Below, piece after piece: positions 28,303 to 36,363 of a stretch of 64,000 bases of DNA. The position numbers and the translations under genes were made by a program. Positions within the stretch are counted from its first letter, which is position 1; every line of letters starts with the position of its first letter. Under the pieces are notes generated by a model, which was not told where the DNA came from, searched no databases, and saw only the letters and a program-made list of their open reading frames with translations. This DNA comes from Niveispirillum cyanobacteriorum. Its GTDB lineage: Bacteria; Pseudomonadota; Alphaproteobacteria; Azospirillales; Azospirillaceae. The stretch is from positions 428,501 to 492,500 of the forward strand of contig NZ_CP025611.1 of the NCBI RefSeq assembly GCF_002868735.1, given 5' to 3'.

Positions 28303-29267
28303 GACCGGTCCAACCCGTAATCGGCGATGTGGCGGATCTGCTGGTGGAAACGCAGCTTGTGCAGATATTCCAGCGGGTCCTTGCGCTTCACCATGGCACC
28401 CGGTGGCGTGTTCAGCCAGTCATAAAGGCGGGTTAGCAGGAAACGGATGGCGCTGCCGCGGGCCAGGATGGGCAGGGCCTCGCGCTCTGCCGCCGACAGG
28501 GGGCGGATACGGTCATAATTGGCCAGCAGAAGCCGGGCCTTGGTGACGTTGAAGGCTCCATCCGCCTCAAAACACCAGGCATTCAGGCAGATCGCCACGT
28601 CATAGGCAAACAGGTCGTTGCAGGCGAAATAGAAATCGATCAAGCCCGACAGCTTGCCATCGGCAAAGAAGACATTATCGGGGAACAGGTCGGCATGGAT
28701 GATGCCGGCGGGCAGATCCTGGGGCCACTGGGCCTCCAGATAATCCAGCTCCTCTGCCAGCGCATCGGCCAGACCGGGTTTCACCTCATCCGCGCGCCAG
28801 CGCGACGCCTCGAACAGGGGGCGCCAGCCGCCGACCGACAGGGAATTGCGGCGGGTCAGGGTGAAGCCGTCGCCCGCCAGATGCAGGCGCGCCAACCCTT
28901 CGCCCAGGCCAGCGCAATGGTCGGCCAGGATACGGCGCGGCCACATGCCCTTCAGGAAGGTGACGATCACGGCCGGACGGCCACACAGGCTGCGCAGCGC
29001 CACGCCATCGGTGCCGGCCACCGGTTGCGGGCAGGTCAGGCCGTTGGCGGCCAGATGATCCATCAAACCTAAGAAGAAGGGCAGGTCCGCCGGGTCCACC
29101 CGCTTTTCATAAAGCGTCAGGATATAGGGACCCTTATCGGTCACCAGCAGGAAGTTGGAATTCTCCACGCCCTCGGCGATGCCCTTGCAGGACACCACGT
29201 CGCCCAGATCATACTGAGCAACGAACGCGCGGACATCCTCGTCGGAAACTTCGGTATAGACGGCCAT
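28299..29267 (-). CDS. thrB: Homoserine kinase (APH-fold type)
   Basis: A protein of 322 residues, using the Met at 29267 ([22 protein letters not shown]). The start matches the alphaproteobacterial ThrB consensus, followed by [23 protein letters not shown], the catalytic [11 protein letters not shown] and the metal-binding [19 protein letters not shown]. It phosphorylates homoserine in threonine synthesis and has an aminoglycoside-phosphotransferase fold rather than the GHMP fold of enterobacterial ThrB. It is translationally coupled to rnhA. Confidence 0.93.
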   Translation of the reverse strand: MAVYTEVSDEDVRAFVAQYDLGDVVSCKGIAEGVENSNFLLVTDKGPYILTLYEKRVDPADLPFFLGLMDHLAANGLTCPQPVAGTDGVALRSLCGRPAVIVTFLKGMWPRRILADHCAGLGEGLARLHLAGDGFTLTRRNSLSVGGWRPLFEASRWRADEVKPGLADALAEELDYLEAQWPQDLPAGIIHADLFPDNVFFADGKLSGLIDFYFACNDLFAYDVAICLNAWCFEADGAFNVTKARLLLANYDRIRPLSAAEREALPILARGSAIRFLLTRLYDWLNTPPGAMVKRKDPLEYLHKLRFHQQIRHIADYGLDRS

Positions 29268-29424
29268 GGCGGGATGGGTAGCCGGTTCCGGCACGCCGGT
29301 CAATCGCGCATGAAAGCCCTGTGCGACCGTTCCAATCGCAACAAAATTCGGTGTGATGGTGATTTTCGCTACTCGGTGGCGGAATTTGCTATCGGCCTGG
29401 TCGGGATGAGATGGGGGCGAAAAT

Positions 29425-29450
29425 AAAAATGGCGGAAATCAGCCATTTTT
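29425..29450. promoter_or_regulatory. Inverted repeat upstream of the psp promoter
   Basis: AAAAATGGC (29425-29433) and GCCATTTTT (29442-29450) form a perfect 9-bp inverted repeat with an 8-base spacer. It ends 18 bases before the -24 element. It could be an activator (PspF-type) site. A T-run also follows the hairpin, so termination of upstream transcription is the alternative. Confidence 0.4.
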
Positions 29451-29467
29451 AGGGTCGCGAGAGCACT

Positions 29468-29482
29468 TGGCACGGTGCTTGC
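29468..29482 (+). promoter_or_regulatory. Sigma-54 promoter of the psp operon
   Basis: TGGCAC at 29468-29473, five bases (GGTGC), then TTGC at 29479-29482 followed by T. This matches the -24/-12 consensus exactly at all invariant positions. It lies 57 bases before the first small ORF and about 255 before pspA. Phage-shock operons in other proteobacteria are sigma-54 dependent, which supports the call. Confidence 0.85.
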
Positions 29483-29538
29483 TTTTATGTCGGCATGGCT
29501 GAAACGGCCACCGAAATTCGAACCCGATGGAGACGATA

Positions 29539-29682
29539 ATGAGCACGATGACCTTCTTCGCCAAGCGCGCCGCCCGCACCAACAAGGTCACCGGCGACCT
29601 GAACATCTCCAGCCTGACCGAAATGGTCCCGGCCCTGGTTGTCGCAGTCGTCATGGTCCTGATGCTGAACATCCTGCTCTGA
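29539..29682 (+). CDS. 47-residue membrane peptide, first gene of the psp operon
   Basis: A short ORF begins MSTMTFFAKRAARTNKVTGD, with GGAG at 29529-29532 before it, and ends at TGA 29680-29682. Residues 1-16 are basic, residues 17-27 polar, and the last about 20 residues form one hydrophobic helix (MVPALVVAVVMVLMLNILL). It thus looks like a tail-anchored membrane peptide with a basic cytoplasmic end. It lies between the sigma-54 promoter and pspA. No homology to PspB or PspC is evident. In position it could fill the role of a small PspA membrane partner; this is inference. Confidence 0.65.
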   Translation: MSTMTFFAKRAARTNKVTGDLNISSLTEMVPALVVAVVMVLMLNILL

Positions 29683-29737
29683 TCAAGCCGCTTCTGCCAA
29701 CCCGATTACCCCACCTGTTTCAGAAGGAGCCCCGAAA

Positions 29738-30412
29738 ATGGGCCTGATCGACCGCCTCGGTGATGTCATCAATGCCAACCTGGCCAGCCTGCTGGACCGG
29801 TCGGCCGACCCGGAGCAGACGCTGAACCAGGCGATCCGGGAGATGGAAGACACCCTGTCCGAAGTGCGCTGTGGCACTGTCCGCATGATTGCGGAAAAGA
29901 AGGAACTGGCCGCCAACTGGCGCGCTGCCGAGTTCGAGATGCTGGAATGGGAGCGCAAGGCGGAAATCGCCCTGGCCCATAACCGCGAGGACCTGGCCCG
30001 CGCTGCCCTGGCCGCCAAGGATGAGATCCGCCGCGCCGCTGCGCCGGCCGAGGCGGAGATCAAGGCCCTGGAAACGGCCATCGCCCGGATGACGGAAGAT
30101 GCCCGCGCCCTGGAGGACAAGCTGGCCGAGGCGCATGCCCGCCGCCGCAGCCTCGCCGCCCGCTATCGCGGTGCCGTTGACCGGCTGCGGGCCCGTACCA
30201 GCCTGTACGATGGCCGCCTGGATGAGGCATTGGCCCGGTCCCGCGAACTGGAACGCGAGATCGATCATGTGGAGGCCGCTGGCGATGCCCTGTCCATGGG
30301 CCGGCCCCGTAGCCTGAAGGACGAGTTTGCGACCCTGGAGGCCCGTGGCCGGGTCGAGGATGAACTGGCCGCACTGAAAAAGCGCGTTGCCGAGCGTGGG
30401 TCCGCTGCGTGA
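29738..30412 (+). CDS. pspA: Phage shock protein A (PspA/IM30 family)
   Basis: A protein of 224 residues, nearly all helical. The amphipathic start (GLIDRLGDVINANLASLLDRSADPEQTLNQAIREMEDTL) is the PspA/IM30 hallmark, with a long Ala/Glu/Arg-rich coiled coil behind it. PspA oligomers bind stressed inner membrane and, in enterobacteria, inhibit the activator PspF. It is second in a sigma-54 operon with a small membrane peptide upstream and a PspC-domain gene downstream. Confidence 0.92.
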   Translation: MGLIDRLGDVINANLASLLDRSADPEQTLNQAIREMEDTLSEVRCGTVRMIAEKKELAANWRAAEFEMLEWERKAEIALAHNREDLARAALAAKDEIRRAAAPAEAEIKALETAIARMTEDARALEDKLAEAHARRRSLAARYRGAVDRLRARTSLYDGRLDEALARSRELEREIDHVEAAGDALSMGRPRSLKDEFATLEARGRVEDELAALKKRVAERGSAA

Positions 30413-30488
30413 GTTGAGTTGCATTTCACCCCTGGCGCCGGGATGGGCGACGGGGTTCTGCCAAACCGATGGAACGATGGAGAGAAAC

Positions 30489-30791
30489 GTGAGCCGCTAT
30501 AACCGCCATTTCGACCGCTTCACCAGCCGCTTTCAGGGTGGGAAGCTCTACAAGGACAGCACCAACGGCATCCTGTTCGGCGTCTGCGCCGGCGTGGCCG
30601 AATGGTTGGGGATCAGCCGCCTGTGGGTGCGCATCGCCGCGGTGCTGTCGATGGTCTTCCTGGGCGGCACCCCGATCCTGGCCTACTTCGTGGCAGCCCT
30701 GGTTCTGTCCAATCGCCCCGTCGGCCGCCATGACCGTTACGACCGCTACGCCCGCGCCTTTGGCGAGGATTACCGGGAGTGGCGCCGCTAA
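30489..30791 (+). CDS. pspC: PspC-domain envelope stress membrane protein
   Basis: About 100 residues. I prefer the GTG at 30489 (GGAGAG just before it); an in-frame ATG at 30477 is possible. The PspC domain follows a basic start: GGKLYKDSTNGILFGVCAGVAEWLGISRLWVRIAAVLSMVF, then a second hydrophobic segment (PILAYFVAALVLS) and a basic/acidic tail (RHDRYDRYARAFGEDYREWRR). PspC senses envelope stress and recruits PspA. No PspB or pspF gene is in this window. A strong terminator follows at 30818. Confidence 0.88.
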   Translation: MSRYNRHFDRFTSRFQGGKLYKDSTNGILFGVCAGVAEWLGISRLWVRIAAVLSMVFLGGTPILAYFVAALVLSNRPVGRHDRYDRYARAFGEDYREWRR

Positions 30792-30817
30792 GCCAGCGGT
30801 GCCCACTTCGGGGGAGG

Positions 30818-30855
30818 AACAGGCGGGCCCGGGGGGACCCGCCTGTTTCATTTTG
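30818..30855 (+). terminator. Terminator of the psp operon
   Basis: AACAGGCGGG (30818-30827) pairs with CCCGCCTGTT (30838-30847), followed by TCATTTT. The 10-bp stem sits 27 bases after the PspC-domain stop. Confidence 0.78.
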
Positions 30856-31034
30856 GGGTTTGCGTCAGGAAATACGGGCGCTCAATGTCACGTTGAGCGC
30901 GCTTGCTACGATCCGCAACGCATCTGCGATGTAAGCTGTGTTGCCGCTTGCGAAGGCATCATCCAGCAATTCCTGCTGCGCCCTCGGTTCGGCCAGGTAC
31001 TTTACCGGATCGAACGGTCTGGTCGTTTCCATTC

Positions 31035-31601
31035 CTACTCCGCAGCCCGTGCGGCTTCCTTCTGGACGATATCCTTCTTAAACGCGATGGTGACGGTGGC
31101 CAGATGAATGCCGAACTTGCTCATGGTGGCGCGGTTCAGCAGCACGCCGTCCGGCATCAGGAACATCCAGTCATCGAACCGCACCTTGGTCCGGCTGCCA
31201 TCCATTTTCAGGTTGAAGTCGTAGACCATGTTATAGGCGTTGCCCGACACGCGGCCCTTGGCGGGACCGATGGCGTCTGCGGTGGTGCCGGTCCAGTCAT
31301 TGGGGGAGGGGCCGTCGCGCGTCAGGCGCCAGATGCGCTGTTCCAGTTCTCCGTCGTTCCAGACGAAGTCTTCCGTCAATGTCAGGACCTTGCCATCCCA
31401 TTCGCCCTTGATATCGACGGTGAAGGTGCGGCGGACATTGCCGAACCGGTCTTCCACGATGCCATAGGCGCGGGTATGGCCATTGAAATATTCTTCCAGG
31501 GCCAGGGCGGGTTTCTGATTGGCGAATTGTTCGGGTTTCATGTTGGTACACCCGGAAAGGGCCAGACAAAGACCGGCCAGGATAAACAGGCGGCGAAACA
31601 T
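31035..31601 (-). CDS. DUF3833 family lipoprotein
   Basis: A protein of 188 residues from the Met at 31601. The signal peptide ends in a lipobox (LCLALSGCTN, Cys about 18). The remainder matches DUF3833: LEEYFNGHTRAYGIVEDRFGNVRRTFTVDIKGEWDGK, TLTEDFVWNDGELEQRIWRL and MFLMPDGVLLNRATMSKFGI. The function of the family is unknown. Its lipocalin-like strands suggest a lipid-binding envelope protein. It is the last gene of the phrB operon, 34 bases after the MFS stop. Confidence 0.85.
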   Translation of the reverse strand: MFRRLFILAGLCLALSGCTNMKPEQFANQKPALALEEYFNGHTRAYGIVEDRFGNVRRTFTVDIKGEWDGKVLTLTEDFVWNDGELEQRIWRLTRDGPSPNDWTGTTADAIGPAKGRVSGNAYNMVYDFNLKMDGSRTKVRFDDWMFLMPDGVLLNRATMSKFGIHLATVTIAFKKDIVQKEAARAAE

Positions 31602-31635
31602 GGCGCTCTCCGCGTCGGGTTTCGGGGGAAGGGGA

Positions 31636-32943
31636 TCAGGTGCGGGCGGCGATGCGGGCGCGCAGGCTGACCTGCATGGCGGCATCGATGGGCCAGCGCC
31701 AGAGAAGGGCGATTGCCGCGAGTTTGAAGGCCACAGGAACCAGGGCGTAAAGCGCCAGCAGCGCTGTCTGCCCCATCGCGGTTCCGCCCGTGACGGGGTC
31801 GAAGCCGAACAGACCCGCCACGGTCAAGCCCAGGGCCGCCAGCGCGGTTGCCAGTTTGGTCGCCAGGCCCCAGAAGGCAAAGTACAGGCCGGTACGAGCG
31901 CGACCGGTGCGTGCCGTATCCATATCCACCACGTCGGCCTGCATGGCCGATGGCAGGATCAGATCCGCACCCAGCGACATCCCCGTCATCACGCAGATGA
32001 CCAGGAATGGCCAGAAGTCGCCCGGCCCCAGCAAAGGTACCGCCAGGAACCAGCCGATGTTCCAGAACATCGCCCAGCGCCAGACGACATGCTTGCCGTA
32101 TTTTCCGCTCAACCACAGCCACAGCGGCACCGCCAGAAGACCAGATGCGAAGTAGGACAACAGCAGAAGGCCCGCACGTTCCCCTTCCATCAGCAGATGC
32201 TGAACGAAAAACAGGAAAAGTTGTGCCGGCAGGCCATTTGCCACGCCGTTGATGACATAGGCCGCGATCAGTTTCCGGAAAGCCCCGTTGGCGAAAATCA
32301 CTTTCATCCCGCGCCGGAATTTCAGCGGCGACTTGATGGGCTGCGGATATTCGGGAACGGTGACCAGGGCGATTACTGTAAAAAGCGGCAGCACCACAAG
32401 CAGAACAAGGGCTAACAGACGCAGCGCATCGCGTTCCTGACCCGTTGCCCCCACGCCCATGGCAAAGGGCAGGGTCAGGGCGAGCACGGTACCGATAATG
32501 GCGGCGCCCTCGCGGAAACCCGCTACGCGCGTGCGTTCATGATAATCAACGGACAGCTCCGCGCCCCAGGCTGTCAGCGGCACGATCATCATGGTCCAGC
32601 CCAGGAACAGGGCAAAGGACCAGCCCAGCAGATAGACCGCCCCTACCCCGTCGCCCGGTACCATCAGGAACCAGAGCGACAGCAGGGTCAGGGGCAGGCC
32701 CGCCGCGATCCAGGGTTTGCGACGTCCAAACCGTGTAACGGTGCGGTCAGACAGGGCACCGACCAGCGGATCGGTCACCCCGTCCCACAACCGCGCCAGC
32801 AAAAGTACGATCCCGATGGCTGCCAGTGGCATTCCCGCCTGGGCATAGGCCGAGGGCAGGAACACGTAGACGGGCAGAACCAGAACCGCCAGTGGCAGGG
32901 CAGGAAGGGCATAAGCCAGCAAATGGCGCAGGTGGATGGGCAT
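31636..32943 (-). CDS. MFS transporter of the GPH/MelB-like type
   Basis: A protein of 435 residues with about twelve hydrophobic helices. RLWDGVTDPLVGALSDRTVTRFGRRKPWIAAG is the GPH (MFS_2) signature of MelB-like cation symporters, and TAWGAELSVDYHERTRVAGFREGAAIIG is typical too. In this operon a sugar role is unlikely. A lipid or lipid-precursor substrate is a reasonable inference, as MFSD2A-like relatives carry lysolipids. The gene starts 9 bases after the Cfa-like gene stops. Confidence 0.82.
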   Translation of the reverse strand: MPIHLRHLLAYALPALPLAVLVLPVYVFLPSAYAQAGMPLAAIGIVLLLARLWDGVTDPLVGALSDRTVTRFGRRKPWIAAGLPLTLLSLWFLMVPGDGVGAVYLLGWSFALFLGWTMMIVPLTAWGAELSVDYHERTRVAGFREGAAIIGTVLALTLPFAMGVGATGQERDALRLLALVLLVVLPLFTVIALVTVPEYPQPIKSPLKFRRGMKVIFANGAFRKLIAAYVINGVANGLPAQLFLFFVQHLLMEGERAGLLLLSYFASGLLAVPLWLWLSGKYGKHVVWRWAMFWNIGWFLAVPLLGPGDFWPFLVICVMTGMSLGADLILPSAMQADVVDMDTARTGRARTGLYFAFWGLATKLATALAALGLTVAGLFGFDPVTGGTAMGQTALLALYALVPVAFKLAAIALLWRWPIDAAMQVSLRARIAART

Positions 32944-32952
32944 GAGATGTCC

Positions 32953-34188
32953 TCAGCCCTTCGAAATCCCCACATGCACAAGATCGATGGTGCCGACCTT
33001 GAACCCCGCCTCGCAGTACCAGAGATATTGTTCCCACATGCGTTTGAAGCGCGTATCGAACCCGTCCTTCAGTTCCGGCCAGGCGGCCTGGAACGCCACC
33101 TGCCATTCCCGCAGGGTGCGCGCATAATGCAGGCCATAGCTTTCGGTGCTGTCGAAGCGCAGGCCTGCACCCTCCACCTCTGCTTTCAGGCGGGTGGGGC
33201 TGGGCAGCATGCCGCCGGGGAAGATGTAACGCTGGATATAGTCCGCACCCTTGCGATAGCCCTCGAAATGATCCTCACCGATGGTGATGATCTGGAGCGA
33301 GGCCTTGCCACCCGGCTTCAACCGGTCGCGCAACGTGTTGAAATAGGTGGGCCAGTAGCGTTCGCCCACGGCTTCAAACATTTCGATGCTGGCGATGCGG
33401 TCGAACTGCTCGGTTATGTCGCGGTAATCCTGCAGGCGGATATCGACCATGTGCGACAGGCCGGCCCGTTCCATGCGGGCCACAGCATAATCATGCTGTG
33501 CCTTGCTGATGGTCACGCCGGTGACGCGGGCACCCACAACCTTGGCCGCATATTCCGCAAATCCGCCCCAGCCGCAGCCGATTTCCAGCACATGCTGCCC
33601 CGGCTGCAGATCCATGCGGGCCGCGATGGCGGCATATTTGCGCTGCTGCGCCTCGTACAGCGGCTCTGCCTTGTCCAGATCGGCATAGACCGCCGCAGAA
33701 TAGGTCATGGACGGGTCCAGCCAGCGTTCATAGAAGCTGTTCCCCAGGTCATAATGATAGGCGATGTTGCGCTTGGAGCCGGACTTGCTGTTGGGCTTGG
33801 CCGCGTGCAGCAGGAAATTCAGCGCCCGGACCCAGGCCTTGCCATTCATGGCCCGGTCCAGTTCTGTCTCGTTCAGCAGCGCCATCTCGAACAAGGCCGG
33901 CACATCCGGGCTGGTCCAGTCGCCATCCAGATAGCTTTCGCAGAAGCCCAGCTTGCCACCCACCAGCATGCGTCGGGCCAGCCGGTCATTGCGGACATAG
34001 AGGACGCCATGTGGGCCGGGTACGGTGCCATCGAACCGGTGGCTGCGCCCATCGGGCAGGACAATCGTCAAAGAGCCAACCCGGATCGAGGGGGCCAGCG
34101 ATATCAGAAGCCGCATCATGCGCGACGGGCGGTAATGGATGGCCGTCTGGCCCAGGCCCAGGAGATGGCTTTCGGTCTGTTCGGTCAT
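32953..34188 (-). CDS. Cyclopropane-fatty-acyl-phospholipid synthase family methyltransferase
   Basis: A protein of 411 residues. The N-terminal lipid-binding region (about residues 1-130) precedes NIAYHYDLGNSFYERWLDPSMTYSAAVY and the SAM-binding motif VLEIGCGWGGFAEYAA (about residues 205-220). FDRIASIEMFEAVGERYWPTYF follows, and QRYIFPGGMLPS near the C-terminus. Members methylate unsaturated acyl chains of membrane lipids using S-adenosylmethionine. In operons like this they belong either to the Cfa type or to the furan-fatty-acid type; sequence alone does not decide. It overlaps the DUF1365 gene by four bases. Confidence 0.9.
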   Translation of the reverse strand: MTEQTESHLLGLGQTAIHYRPSRMMRLLISLAPSIRVGSLTIVLPDGRSHRFDGTVPGPHGVLYVRNDRLARRMLVGGKLGFCESYLDGDWTSPDVPALFEMALLNETELDRAMNGKAWVRALNFLLHAAKPNSKSGSKRNIAYHYDLGNSFYERWLDPSMTYSAAVYADLDKAEPLYEAQQRKYAAIAARMDLQPGQHVLEIGCGWGGFAEYAAKVVGARVTGVTISKAQHDYAVARMERAGLSHMVDIRLQDYRDITEQFDRIASIEMFEAVGERYWPTYFNTLRDRLKPGGKASLQIITIGEDHFEGYRKGADYIQRYIFPGGMLPSPTRLKAEVEGAGLRFDSTESYGLHYARTLREWQVAFQAAWPELKDGFDTRFKRMWEQYLWYCEAGFKVGTIDLVHVGISKG

Positions 34189-35009
34189 GGTTCCACCATT
34201 GTTTGGCCGGTGGTTGAAATGGATCGGGTGGGTCGTTCGGCAAGCGGCTTAAGACGAACGGGCGGTTCCGGGCGGCGGTGGAACCGCGCGCCCTTGCGCC
34301 AGAGTTTCAGCGCTTCCCAATGGATGCCGGCGATGACTTTCAGGGTGACCAGCGGGTGGCGTGCGACAGCCGCCCACAGACTGCTGGTGGTCAGTGGGTG
34401 TCGTTCACCCGTCTGGGTCGCCACCAGCAATTCACCCTGTTCATCGCCATAGCGGATATCGATGCCAATCCGGTCGCCCGGCAGCGACAGGCGGAATCGA
34501 TAGCCACCTTCAAGATCGAAGAAAGGGGAGACGTGGAACTCCTTGGCGTGGGCATGGTCCAGCAAAACCCCCGGCACGTGGGCCGGTATGGGGATGACAT
34601 AGCAATGCTGGTCGCCGAAGGTGTTCTTCACCTCATACACCACCCCGCGCAAGGCGCCGTCCGGTCCAAAGCCGTAATAGACGGACAATGGATTGAAGGC
34701 ATAGCCCAGGACGCGGGGAAAACAGAACAGAAGGATGCGACCTCCCTCCAGATGCACGCCCTTTTCTGCCAGCATCCTCTCCACCCAAGGGCGAAGGGGT
34801 GACCCGTCGCGCTGCCCATGGTCGCTGTCCTGGATGGACAGCAGGCCGGGGCGGTTATGGGTCAGCGGCTTTGGCAGGTCATGCAGCCGGTCGATATCCA
34901 GCAGCAGCGACCAGACGCGGTAATTGAACGCGTGCCGGAAGGGCCGGTACCGGGCGTGGAACACCCGGCAATGGTACAACGCATGGGATTGGCCATCCTC
35001 TCCCGCCAT
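34185..35009 (-). CDS. DUF1365 family protein
   Basis: A protein of 274 residues. Recognisable blocks are LYHCRVFHARYRPFRHAFNYRVWSLLLDIDRL, ILLFCFPRVLGYAFNPLSVYYGF, VYEVKNTFGDQHCYVIP and KEFHVSPFFDLEGGYRFRL. The family has no established activity but almost always neighbours the flavin amine oxidase and the Cfa-like methyltransferase. It is coupled to both here (5-base gap upstream, 4-base overlap downstream). No transmembrane segment is evident. Confidence 0.88.
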   Translation of the reverse strand: MAGEDGQSHALYHCRVFHARYRPFRHAFNYRVWSLLLDIDRLHDLPKPLTHNRPGLLSIQDSDHGQRDGSPLRPWVERMLAEKGVHLEGGRILLFCFPRVLGYAFNPLSVYYGFGPDGALRGVVYEVKNTFGDQHCYVIPIPAHVPGVLLDHAHAKEFHVSPFFDLEGGYRFRLSLPGDRIGIDIRYGDEQGELLVATQTGERHPLTTSSLWAAVARHPLVTLKVIAGIHWEALKLWRKGARFHRRPEPPVRLKPLAERPTRSISTTGQTMVEP

Positions 35010-35014
35010 GCCCC

Positions 35015-36349
35015 TTACTCCGCCGCTGCCTTGAAGGGCTTTAGCGGCCTGGCATTGCGCCCGGCAGGGGAGACATCGGTGGTGTTCCAGGGCCGCTTGG
35101 CACCCAGCGCCTCTGCCACGGCCAGTCCCGCCGACAACCCGTCTTCATGGAAGCCATAGCCAAGATAGGCCCCACAGAACCAGGTGCGGCGCACGCCCTG
35201 GATGCGGGCCATCTCACCCTGGGCGCGGATGGCGGCGGCGTCGAACATGGGGTGGTCGTAGATGAATTCCTTGATCTTATATTCCGGGCGCGGCGGCTGG
35301 ATCGGGTTCAGGGTGACGAACAGGGGGTTGCCCTCGTCAATGCCCTGCAGCTCGTTCATCCAGTAGGTGACGGCCACCTTGGCGTTGCGGTCGCGCGTAC
35401 CATTGGCCAGATAATTCCAGGCCGACCAGGCCTTGGGCCGCTTGGGCATCAGTGCTGGATCGCGGTGCAGATGCGCCCGGTTCAACTGATAGCGGAAGGC
35501 GCCCAGCACGCGCTTTTCCTGCTCATCAGCATCGGTCAGCATGGCCAGCGCCTGATCGGCATGCGCGCCGATCACCACCTGATCGTACTGCGTTTCCTGC
35601 CCCTCCGTATCGCGCAGCCAGACACCAGTGGGTGTGCGGCGCATGGCGATGATGGCGCGGTCGGTGTGGAAGCGGCCTGCCAGCGTGTCGGCCAGCACCC
35701 GAACATAAGAACGACTGCCGCCCTTCACCGTGAACCATTGCGGCCGGTTCTTGATCTTCAGCAGACCATGATTCTGGAAGAAGCGCACGAAGCTGTGTGC
35801 CGGGAAGGCCAGCATCTCCGAAATGGTCGATGACCAGATGGCCGCCCCCATGGGCAGCAGATGGTCATAGATGAAGCGATGGCCATAGCGGCCCGCATCC
35901 AGATATTCGCCTAAGGTCTGGTTGATGGCCGAAGGGTCGCGCAGCAGCTTCGGCGCCTCGCGGTAGAACCGCACGATGTCGCGCAGCATCAGGTGATAGC
36001 TGGGCGACAGCAGGTTGCGCTTCTGTGCGAACATGCCGGCCAGATTGCTGCCGGAATATTCCAGACGGCCCCGGTCCAGGCTGACGGCAAAGCTCATGGT
36101 GCAGGGCATGGAGGGCACGCCCAGATGGTCGAACAGAGCGATCAGGTTGGGGTAGGTCGCCTCGTTGAACACGATGAAGCCGGTATCGACGGGGATATTC
36201 TCCCCGTTCTTGCCCGTCACATCCACCGTGTTGGAATGGCCGCCCAGATAGTTATTCTGTTCAAATACCGTCACCTCATGGCCGTGACGGTTCAGCAGCC
36301 AGGCAGCGCTGAGACCCGAGATGCCGGCACCGATAACCGCGATTTTCAT
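35015..36349 (-). CDS. FAD-dependent amine-oxidase-like protein
   Basis: A protein of 444 residues. The N-terminal dinucleotide fold reads MKIAVIGAGISGLSAAWLLNRHGHEVTVFEQNNYLGGHSNTVDV. VDTGFIVFNEATYPNLIALFDHLGV and the C-terminal WFCGAYLGYGFHEDGLSAGLAVAEAL are characteristic of the group that accompanies DUF1365 and Cfa-like genes. Homologues in Rhodobacter-type clusters are flavin desaturases or oxidases of acyl chains. That activity is inferred here. It begins 14 bases after the phrB stop. Confidence 0.9.
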   Translation of the reverse strand: MKIAVIGAGISGLSAAWLLNRHGHEVTVFEQNNYLGGHSNTVDVTGKNGENIPVDTGFIVFNEATYPNLIALFDHLGVPSMPCTMSFAVSLDRGRLEYSGSNLAGMFAQKRNLLSPSYHLMLRDIVRFYREAPKLLRDPSAINQTLGEYLDAGRYGHRFIYDHLLPMGAAIWSSTISEMLAFPAHSFVRFFQNHGLLKIKNRPQWFTVKGGSRSYVRVLADTLAGRFHTDRAIIAMRRTPTGVWLRDTEGQETQYDQVVIGAHADQALAMLTDADEQEKRVLGAFRYQLNRAHLHRDPALMPKRPKAWSAWNYLANGTRDRNAKVAVTYWMNELQGIDEGNPLFVTLNPIQPPRPEYKIKEFIYDHPMFDAAAIRAQGEMARIQGVRRTWFCGAYLGYGFHEDGLSAGLAVAEALGAKRPWNTTDVSPAGRNARPLKPFKAAAE

Positions 36350-36363
36350 AGGTCGTCCTTCCT

